Assembly: GCA_945867285.1 (NCBI GenBank)
Contig: CAMBHX010000016.1
Span: forward strand, 1-21,441
Direction of reading: 5' to 3'
Source: Sulfuricurvum sp. IAE1
GTDB lineage: Bacteria; Campylobacterota; Campylobacteria; Campylobacterales; Sulfurimonadaceae
Length of the DNA: 21,441 nucleotides
Shown here: positions 15,961 to 21,441 of the stretch, piece by piece
How positions within the stretch are numbered: position 1 is the stretch's first letter
Layout of the letters: every line of letters begins with the position of its first letter
Notes under the pieces: generated by a model
Databases searched by the model: none
Told to the model about the DNA's origin: nothing
The model's input: only the letters and a program-made list of their open reading frames with translations
Position numbers and translations under genes: made by a program

Positions 15961-16680
15961 ATGATTATTATCCCTGCCCGTCTCGCTTCCACCCGTTTTC
16001 CTCAAAAAGTTCTCGCTGATATCGGCGGTTTACCAATGGTAATCCGTACAGCAAAGAGAGTCGAATCCATCGACCGTGTAGTCGTAGCATGCGATGATGA
16101 AAAAATCCTCGATATCTGTGCGCGGTTCGGTGTCGAAGCACGTCTCACCTCTACTACCCACAACAGCGGAACCGATCGTATCAACGAGTGTGCTCAACTA
16201 CTGGATATTGGTGATGATGAAATTGTCATCAACGTCCAAGCTGATGAACCTTTTATCGAAACTGAGGCACTAACACTACTCATAGAACGTCTTAATGTAC
16301 TTAAAAATCAAAATGCCCCTTTTATCATGGCAAGCTGTTACAGTGCTATAAACCCTGAAGCAGCTAACGACCCCAATCTCGTCAAAGTCATCACCGATAT
16401 AGAACATAACGCTATTTATTTTTCTCGTAGTCCTATTCCCTTTAACCGAAGTGGTGAAGCATCCTATTTTGGGCATATTGGTATTTATGGATTTACTAAA
16501 AAATCCCTTCACGATTTTTGTGCACTGAATGAAGCACCACTAGAAAATATTGAAAAACTTGAGCAATTACGCGCTATTTACAGTGGTAAAAAAATCTCAA
16601 TGGTTAACATTGCAAGCAGTGGATTTGGGATTGATACAGTTGAGGATTTAGAGCGGGCAAAGAAAATTTTCGGGTTTTAA
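15961..16680 (+). CDS. kdsB: CMP-Kdo synthetase (3-deoxy-manno-octulosonate cytidylyltransferase)
   Basis: KdsB joins CTP and Kdo to CMP-Kdo, the activated sugar for the lipopolysaccharide inner core. The 239 residues match the family: nucleotide-binding IPARLASTRFPQK (4-16), the GTDRINE block, VINVQADEPFIE with its metal/substrate acidic residues, YFSRSPIPF, and the GIYGF and EQLRA motifs near the end. Length is slightly shorter than E. coli KdsB (about 248), as usual in this phylum. TTAGG lies ahead of the ATG. It stands alone on its strand, diverging from the methyltransferase operon and ending in a terminator. Confidence 0.95.
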   Translation: MIIIPARLASTRFPQKVLADIGGLPMVIRTAKRVESIDRVVVACDDEKILDICARFGVEARLTSTTHNSGTDRINECAQLLDIGDDEIVINVQADEPFIETEALTLLIERLNVLKNQNAPFIMASCYSAINPEAANDPNLVKVITDIEHNAIYFSRSPIPFNRSGEASYFGHIGIYGFTKKSLHDFCALNEAPLENIEKLEQLRAIYSGKKISMVNIASSGFGIDTVEDLERAKKIFGF

Positions 16681-16695
16681 CCCGAAGCTTTCTTG
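16669..16695. terminator. Bidirectional rho-independent terminator overlapping the kdsB stop
   Basis: TTCGGGTT (16669-16676) and AACCCGAA (16679-16686) form a perfect stem that includes the kdsB stop codon. Imperfect pairing continues outward between AAAGAAAA and the CTTTCTT side, so each strand has a T-rich 3' flank. It can end kdsB on the plus strand and the NifX-like gene on the minus strand. Confidence 0.75.
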
Positions 16696-16696
16696 T

Positions 16697-17095
16697 TTAT
16701 GTAAACTGTGCTGCAAGTTCAGTAAGAATTTTCCCAGCTTGCGCTTCAGTTCCATTATACTTTTTGAGTTTAATACCTAAATTAGTCATACTTTTGGCCG
16801 TATTTTTACACGCCATTTTCACTACAAGATAATCACAGTCATGAATCGCATCTGCCATGGTATCATGTGCCTTGATATGTTCAATATCACCTTCATCATG
16901 ATCACATGTATGATGCTCATCATGATTGTGATGATGATCTTCTTCACCTACTACTTTTGGATTGGCGCGCAGCTCTTCAAACTCAAAACTGCGAAACATT
17001 CCCCCTTTGAGATTATAGACTGCAAAATAAGGGGTATGACCTGTATTTCCAGCCATTTTCAACGTATCATCTAGTACCGGTACAGCAATTTTCAT
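16697..17095 (-). CDS. NifX/NifB-domain protein with histidine-rich metal-binding insert
   Basis: A 132-residue member of the dinitrogenase iron-molybdenum cofactor family, an RNase H-like fold that in NifX/NafY carries iron-sulfur cofactor precursors. The family opening MKIAVPV, the GNTGHTPYFAVYNL stretch (17-30) and the HDTMADAIHDCDYLVVK half are present. Between them lies an acidic, His-rich loop (51-78) with seven His and one Cys within 54-66, not part of the core fold. This loop probably binds zinc, nickel or copper. No nif gene is near, so the protein likely handles metal for another purpose. GGAG precedes the ATG by nine bases. Confidence 0.82.
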   Translation of the reverse strand: MKIAVPVLDDTLKMAGNTGHTPYFAVYNLKGGMFRSFEFEELRANPKVVGEEDHHHNHDEHHTCDHDEGDIEHIKAHDTMADAIHDCDYLVVKMACKNTAKSMTNLGIKLKKYNGTEAQAGKILTELAAQFT

Positions 17096-17167
17096 AATAA
17101 TTTCTCCAAATGTTTGTGATTATTATGCCTTATTAGACTTTAAAGAAAATTGGAGTGGGTCAGAATT

Positions 17168-17203
17168 TAAAAAGAAAAGAAAGAAATCCCCGAAAATCGG
17201 GGA
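17168..17203 (-). terminator. Rho-independent terminator of rpsO
   Basis: On the minus strand a perfect 7-bp stem (TCCCCGA/TCGGGGA, 17187-17203) with a three-base loop follows the rpsO stop by about ten bases, and then a long T-rich tract (17168-17186, TTTCTTTCTTTTCTTTTTA). The A-rich upstream side lets the stem extend further. Confidence 0.92.
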
Positions 17204-17212
17204 AAGAAAGAA

Positions 17213-17488
17213 CTAGATATTGTCGCGGATACCAAGTGTAGCGATAAGCTGATTGTAGCTTGGGCGATTTGTACGCTTCAAATAACGCATCAAACGACGA
17301 CGCTGACCAACAAGTTTCAAAAGACCCAAACGTGAAGAGTGATCTTTTTTGAATGTTTTAAGGTGCTCAGTTAAATCACTGATACGCTTTGAAAGCAATG
17401 CAATTTGCACTTCGCTTGAACCAGTGTCACCTTCGGTGCGCTGAAACTCTTTGATAATTTCTGTTTTTTTAGCCGTATCTAAAGCCAT
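17213..17488 (-). CDS. rpsO: 30S ribosomal protein S15
   Basis: S15 binds 16S rRNA helices 20-22 early in small-subunit assembly and contacts the large subunit. The 91-residue product is full length and shows the signature from LTEHLKTFKKDHSSRLGL through VGQRRRLMRYL to the YNQLIATLGIR end. ATG 17488 follows AGGAGG at six bases and gives the family start MALDTAKK; a longer in-frame start (17530) lies upstream of the ribosome-binding site and is wrong. It has its own promoter and terminator, and a possible leader hairpin. Confidence 0.98.
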   Translation of the reverse strand: MALDTAKKTEIIKEFQRTEGDTGSSEVQIALLSKRISDLTEHLKTFKKDHSSRLGLLKLVGQRRRLMRYLKRTNRPSYNQLIATLGIRDNI

Positions 17489-17517
17489 AATAGCCTCCTG
17501 ATGGGTAATTGGATTTA

Positions 17518-17531
17518 CTTGAATGCTCAAG
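17518..17531 (-). promoter_or_regulatory. Small hairpin in the rpsO leader
   Basis: The leader mRNA contains CTTGA-GCAT-TCAAG, a perfect 5-bp stem with a four-base loop, 30 to 43 bases before the rpsO ATG and just after the likely transcription start. In several bacteria S15 represses its own mRNA by binding leader structures. Whether this hairpin is part of such a site is a guess. Confidence 0.3.
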
Positions 17532-17541
17532 CAGGATCGAA

Positions 17542-17547
17542 ATTATA
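17542..17547 (-). promoter_or_regulatory. -10 box of the rpsO promoter
   Basis: Minus-strand TATAAT is preceded by a T-rich stretch (TTTTTTGGTTTTTTGG), the periodic T pattern that replaces the -35 box in Campylobacterota sigma-70 promoters. Transcription would start near 17535, giving a leader of about 47 bases. Confidence 0.8.
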
Positions 17548-17730
17548 GCCAAAAAACCAAAAAATGTACATACTTGATGAGGATGCAAACTCGATAGATT
17601 TTTTTCGTTAATTTAATCAGAATATGATAGATATTTTATTCCTATTAATCCTTTAAGCACATCATAAAATAGTTTACCCTCTTTTTGGATATCAAAAAAA
17701 ATACGACACAATCGATTAAGCAGATTTTGT

Positions 17731-17736
17731 TATAAT
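17731..17736 (+). promoter_or_regulatory. -10 box of the rrf2-flhA promoter
   Basis: TATAAT preceded by GATTTTGT lies 24 bases before the Rrf2 ATG; AAAGGA (17749-17754) gives the ribosome-binding site. It would drive rrf2, flhA and the DHH gene. The region back to the rpsO promoter (17548-17730) is AT-rich and shows no gene. Confidence 0.7.
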
Positions 17737-17759
17737 ATCCCTCATTATAAAGGATTGCG

Positions 17760-18164
17760 ATGTTGATGACCAAAGCCAGTGAATATGCTCTGCTTTCACT
17801 GATTATTTTAGCCAAAGCCCCAAAACCACTCGATGTTGACACCCTCTCTAAAGAACTCAATATTTCTCGAAGTTTTTTGGCAAAAATCCTCCAATCTCTT
17901 GCACGAAAAGGTATTTTAAAATCATTCAAAGGTGTCAATGGTGGTTTTGAACTCGCACGCCATAGTCGTGACATCACCATTCTGGAAGTCATGGAAGCTG
18001 CCGAAGGCAAAGGTCCTGCAGTATTTAGCTGTTCCCCTAACAAAGAAGACTGCCCTGCAAACAAAGCCACTACCTGCTCTTTATGGCCATTTCTCAATCG
18101 TTTACAAGGTAAAGTAGATGATTTTCTAGGTCTATTGACACTTGAATCTATCCTAGAAGAGTAA
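17760..18164 (+). CDS. Rrf2-family transcription regulator with a three-cysteine Fe-S type site
   Basis: A 134-residue winged-helix regulator. The DNA-binding part (about 1-66) shows the Rrf2 pattern ASEYALLSLI, helix-turn-helix LSKELNISRSFLAKILQSL (29-47) and wing GVNGGFEL. C91, C98 and C106 (in CSPNKEDCPANKATTC) match the arrangement of the three cysteines that hold a [2Fe-2S] cluster in IscR and a cluster in NsrR, so it probably senses iron-sulfur, oxygen or NO state. The stop is three bases before the flhA start, so it is co-transcribed with flhA. ATG 17760 has AAAGGA at five bases; ATG 17766 is a minor alternative. The target operator is not identified. Confidence 0.88.
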   Translation: MLMTKASEYALLSLIILAKAPKPLDVDTLSKELNISRSFLAKILQSLARKGILKSFKGVNGGFELARHSRDITILEVMEAAEGKGPAVFSCSPNKEDCPANKATTCSLWPFLNRLQGKVDDFLGLLTLESILEE

Positions 18165-18167
18165 TCC

Positions 18168-20339
18168 TTGGCAAAAGCAAAAAATAAAGCACCAACAGCA
18201 CAAGGAGTTATGTCAGCGATATTCGCATCTCGTGACCTTAGCGTTGTGGTGTTTGTTATGGCGATTTTGGCTATTATCATCGTCCCTCTACCCAGTGGAA
18301 TGCTCGATTTCTTTTTGGCTATTGTTATCTCATTATCCGTACTTATTTTGCTTATTTCTCTTTATATTCCACGACCTACCGATCTAACAACATTTCCAAC
18401 GCTTTTGCTCATCGTAACACTCTTTCGACTCTCGCTTAATATTGCTACTACACGTATGATTTTGAGCAACGGGCATGAAGGGCCAGAAGCGGTAAGTGAC
18501 ATCGTGACAAGTTTTGGAAATTTTGTTGTTGGCGGAAATTATGTTATTGGAGTTATCGTCTTTAGTATCATTGTCTTGATCAATTTTATGGTCATCACCA
18601 AGGGGTCAAACCGTGTCGCTGAAGTCGCAGCCCGCTTTACACTCGATGCAATGCCCGGAAAACAAATGGCAATCGATGCCGATCTTAATAGTGGTCTAAT
18701 CGATGAGAGTGAAGCCAAACGCAGACGTGCAGAGATTCTCCAAGATGCCAACTTTTACGGAGCCATGGACGGTTCTGGTAAGTTTATCAAAGGGGATGCC
18801 ATTGCAGGGATTATCATCACCTTTATCAATATTATCGGTGGTTTTCTAATCGGGGTGTTTCAATTTGATTTGGACATGGCACAAAGCGCACAAACCTACA
18901 CTATTCTCACCATTGGGGATGGGTTAGTATCTCAAATCCCTGCTCTAATTATCTCTACTGCTACAGGTATTATGATCACTAGGGCTTCTAATGACGAAGG
19001 TAATTTTGCTGAAAGTAGTATCAAACAGCTCATGGGCAATGCTAAAGTGATGATGATAGTAGGTGTCGTCATGATGATGTTTGCCCTTACTCCAGGATTA
19101 CCGACACTGTCGATGGGATTTGTAGCGTTAATTTTTCTAGGGCTTGGATATGCACTGTACAAATATGAAAAAGGGGATTTTGTCCTCACAAAAGCCCTAA
19201 CAGAAGTAAAATCTTCGCCTGCTGGATCACCCACAGAAACAGCATCCACAAGACCTCCCCGTAAATCGAATGAAGAGATTGCCAAAGAAGAAGAGGCAGC
19301 CCTCGAAGATATTCTCAAAATCGAAATGCTTGAGCTCACGCTGGGCTATCAGCTCATTCGGCTTGCCGACGCCAACCAAGGGGGCGATTTACTCGAACGG
19401 ATCCGAAGCATGCGCCGTAAAATCGCACTTGATTTTGGATTTTTGATGCCACAAGTGCGTATTCGTGACAATCTTCATCTCAAACCTACCCAATACTCAA
19501 TCTTGCTCAAAGGAGTCATGATAGGTGATGGCTCCATCCAGCCAGATCGTTATCTCGCCATGGACAGTGGCATGGCCATTGATACTATCGATGGAGAACC
19601 CACTAAAGAACCTGCGTTTGGTCTGGATGCTTTTTGGATTTTACCCGAGCTCAAAGAAGATGCAATTATCAATGGCTACACCGTCGTGGATCCTGCTACC
19701 GTTATCTCCACACATATGTCTGAATTGGTCAAAAAATACGCTGAAGAACTGCTCACACGCCAAGAGACACAATCGCTCATCGACAAAATCAAAAACGACT
19801 ACCCCGTACTCATCGATGACACCACCAAAGTTGCTAATATTGGACTGATTCAAAGAGTATTCAAAGCCCTGTTGCACGAGCGTATCCCGCTCAAAGATAT
19901 GATAACCATCCTCGAAACCATAGCCGATGTTGCTGAGTATACCAAAAGTGTGGATACAATCACCGAACACGTGCGTGCCAAACTCTCTCGAATCATCACT
20001 CAACTTTACACTAGCCCTGATGGTGCGATCAAACTACTCACTTTTGAGACGATGAGCGAGCAACGACTATTGGAAAAATCAAGTGACCGTGACGGAATGC
20101 GCCAACTCAATCTCAATGTTGGAGAAATCAACTCTCTCATCCAAGCCACCAGCACAAAAGCTGGAGAACTATTACAGCGTGGAGTTTCCCCCATCATCGT
20201 CATCGTAGATCCCAAACTTCGTCGCCCATTGGCAGAGATTTATGAACGGTTCAATCTTGATATTGTGGTACTTTCTCATGCTGAAATCGACTCCAATGCC
20301 AAGTTTGAAGTTCTAGGCTCCATCACCCTCGACAAATAA
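18168..20339 (+). CDS. flhA: Flagellar type III export apparatus protein FlhA
   Basis: FlhA forms the nonameric ring of the flagellar export gate: membrane half in the basal body, cytoplasmic half docking chaperone-bound substrates. The 723 residues show TM segments in about the first 340, the FHIPEP-family stretch with VTLFRLSLNIATTR and GKQMAIDADLNSGLIDE, a Ser/Pro/Thr-rich linker (about 346-370), and the cytoplasmic domain with its ALLHERIPLKDM and late VDPKLRRPLAEI blocks. The start is TTG 18168, three bases after the rrf2 stop; the ATG at 18210 sits only two bases from its AGGAG and is less likely. Length is normal. Confidence 0.96.
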   Translation: MAKAKNKAPTAQGVMSAIFASRDLSVVVFVMAILAIIIVPLPSGMLDFFLAIVISLSVLILLISLYIPRPTDLTTFPTLLLIVTLFRLSLNIATTRMILSNGHEGPEAVSDIVTSFGNFVVGGNYVIGVIVFSIIVLINFMVITKGSNRVAEVAARFTLDAMPGKQMAIDADLNSGLIDESEAKRRRAEILQDANFYGAMDGSGKFIKGDAIAGIIITFINIIGGFLIGVFQFDLDMAQSAQTYTILTIGDGLVSQIPALIISTATGIMITRASNDEGNFAESSIKQLMGNAKVMMIVGVVMMMFALTPGLPTLSMGFVALIFLGLGYALYKYEKGDFVLTKALTEVKSSPAGSPTETASTRPPRKSNEEIAKEEEAALEDILKIEMLELTLGYQLIRLADANQGGDLLERIRSMRRKIALDFGFLMPQVRIRDNLHLKPTQYSILLKGVMIGDGSIQPDRYLAMDSGMAIDTIDGEPTKEPAFGLDAFWILPELKEDAIINGYTVVDPATVISTHMSELVKKYAEELLTRQETQSLIDKIKNDYPVLIDDTTKVANIGLIQRVFKALLHERIPLKDMITILETIADVAEYTKSVDTITEHVRAKLSRIITQLYTSPDGAIKLLTFETMSEQRLLEKSSDRDGMRQLNLNVGEINSLIQATSTKAGELLQRGVSPIIVIVDPKLRRPLAEIYERFNLDIVVLSHAEIDSNAKFEVLGSITLDK

Positions 20340-20345
20340 ATCCAA

Positions 20346-21440
20346 ATGAAAGAAACACAACGTATGCAAAAAACTTTTTACCACCTCTCACATATCGATC
20401 TAGACGGCTACAGCTGCCAACTTGTCATGGCACAAACTGCCCATACGATGATAAGTTTTAATGCCAACTACGGTGCAGAAGTGACTGAACGTCTCGAAGA
20501 GATCGTAGAGCTCATCAAAAAAACCAAACAGACTGCTACCATTCTCATCAGCGATCTCAACCTCACCACCGATGAAGCACGATGGCTCAATACTGAAGTG
20601 GGCAAACTCAACGACACTGGATGGGAGCTCACTATCACACTGCTTGACCACCACGGAAGTGGCAAAGATACAGCAGCACTGTTTGATTGGTACACTCTGG
20701 ATACCCAGCGTTGTGCTACAAAAATTGTCTATGAGTATGCAGTTGAAAACTATGGGTTGCAAGGTGGCGGATGGCTCGAAGAGTTTGTCAAAGTGGTCAA
20801 TGCGGTCGACCTATGGCACCAAGATGAAGTAGAAGATTTTGAATACGGCAAAGTGTGTATGCGTCTAATCAGTGATGCACGAGAACTTAATCGTGTGATT
20901 TTCAGTGGTGAGGACAGAGAATACAAACTCACCATGCTCAAAACTGCCGCCATGATGCGTGACGCTGACAATGCCAATATCGTCCTTGACGAGACATTAC
21001 ACTCCATGAAAAAAGCCTTTTTCAAAGAAGAGAGCGACAATACACTCGATAATCTCTCGACTAAATACATCGTCAACCATCTGAGCCAAAAACGCTCCAC
21101 CATGACCGTCTACTACAAAGGATGGAGAGGATTTTTGTGTTATGCGCTGGGCAATTCTTCCATCATCGGAAACGGCTTTTTGGTGGCTAACCCTGACTAT
21201 GATTTCTTCCTCGATGTGGGTTCACGTGGGACGCTGAGCCTTCGTGGTCATGACAAGGTCAATGTAGCAGATATCTCTGGGGAATGGGTAGGCGGTGGCG
21301 GTCATCCCAACGCTGCTGGTGGACGGATACAAGGATTCAAAGAGCAATTCCGCTATGACAAAGTCAAACGTCAAATCGAAGACTTGCTGGCAAACAAAGA
21401 AGCAATGCCCGGTAAAGTAGCACACAAAGAAGAGCTATGA
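20346..21440 (+). CDS. DHH/DHHA1 phosphoesterase (oligoribonuclease-like)
   Basis: A 364-residue manganese phosphoesterase of the DHH superfamily. Metal-binding motifs are complete: HIDLDGYS (16-23), D70 in ISDLN, DHHGSG (101-106), and, in the DHHA1 part, GGGGHPNAAGG (316-326), which binds substrate. The family includes NrnA-type nanoRNases, pAp phosphatases and c-di-nucleotide hydrolases. The H. pylori gene next to flhA (HP1042) belongs to the same group as I recall. It follows flhA by six bases. ATG 20346 lacks a clear Shine-Dalgarno; ATG 20364 is possible. Its TGA overlaps an ATG at 21437, which may start a further operon gene cut by the window edge. Confidence 0.88.
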   Translation: MKETQRMQKTFYHLSHIDLDGYSCQLVMAQTAHTMISFNANYGAEVTERLEEIVELIKKTKQTATILISDLNLTTDEARWLNTEVGKLNDTGWELTITLLDHHGSGKDTAALFDWYTLDTQRCATKIVYEYAVENYGLQGGGWLEEFVKVVNAVDLWHQDEVEDFEYGKVCMRLISDARELNRVIFSGEDREYKLTMLKTAAMMRDADNANIVLDETLHSMKKAFFKEESDNTLDNLSTKYIVNHLSQKRSTMTVYYKGWRGFLCYALGNSSIIGNGFLVANPDYDFFLDVGSRGTLSLRGHDKVNVADISGEWVGGGGHPNAAGGRIQGFKEQFRYDKVKRQIEDLLANKEAMPGKVAHKEEL

Positions 21441-21441
21441 T

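Noticed and set aside
17645..18280. A 211-codon minus-strand frame opposite rrf2 and the flhA start
   Set aside because: It is the antisense shadow of rrf2, has low-complexity Arg/Ser/Leu composition and no ribosome-binding site, and covers the divergent promoter region.
18932..19339. A 135-codon minus-strand frame inside flhA
   Set aside because: Ser/Ile-rich antisense translation of conserved flhA sequence; no start signal.
1..21441. Mobile elements, prophage, CRISPR repeats or toxin-antitoxin pairs
   Set aside because: No spaced direct repeats, terminal inverted repeats, transposase or integrase motifs or small TA-like gene pairs were seen; the tRNA has no duplicated 3' end in the window that would mark an attachment site.

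Overview
The window looks like chromosomal DNA of a free-living, flagellated member of the Campylobacterota, most like the Sulfuricurvum/Sulfurimonas group. The evidence is the AT-rich, gene-dense layout, the protein sequences, and several gene orders I recall from Campylobacter jejuni and Helicobacter pylori: rluD-like/flpA/trmB/ftsE/ftsX/M23 (the Cj1280-Cj1275 region), methyltransferase/ykgJ/TPR/trpC (Cj0495-Cj0498), and rpsO/rrf2/flhA/DHH (near HP1040-HP1042). These comparisons are from memory, not from a search. I see no IS element, prophage, CRISPR array, rRNA or integration scar. No stretch without a gene exceeds 300 bases; the longest (17489-17759) holds two divergent promoters.

Layout. 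1-179: edge of an unidentified minus-strand reading frame and a tRNA with anticodon CAU, with its own promoter. 212-1321: minus-strand rodA (cell-wall elongation). 1390-7427: a tightly packed plus-strand operon of rRNA pseudouridine synthase, FN3 lipoprotein (FlpA-like), TrmB, FtsE, FtsX and an EnvC-like activator. FtsE-FtsX-EnvC together form the divisome switch for septal peptidoglycan amidases. 7424-8140: flgH on the minus strand, ending on the same TTAA as the operon and read from a very good sigma-54 promoter that lies inside the promoter/RBS region of the divergent yqeY-like gene (8197-8640).

8729-12694: a four-gene minus-strand operon, the most interesting part of the window. In transcription order it holds a circularly permuted ATP-grasp ligase, an alpha-E protein, an intact zinc AstE/aspartoacylase-like deacylase, and a second deacylase homologue in which every zinc ligand and the catalytic Glu/Arg have changed. 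I read it as a predicted ligase/hydrolase system acting on an unknown amide- or peptide-bonded metabolite; the substrate cannot be told from sequence.

12772-15906: a minus-strand operon with start/stop overlaps at each junction (N6-adenine methyltransferase, YkgJ-type cysteine protein, secreted TPR protein, trpC). 15961-16680: kdsB (CMP-Kdo synthesis) with a terminator hairpin over its stop codon. 16697-17095: a NifX/NifB-type protein with a His/Asp/Glu-rich insert. 17213-17488: rpsO with clear promoter and terminator. 17760-21440: plus-strand Rrf2 regulator with three cysteines, flhA and a DHH phosphoesterase; a further gene may start on the last bases of the window.
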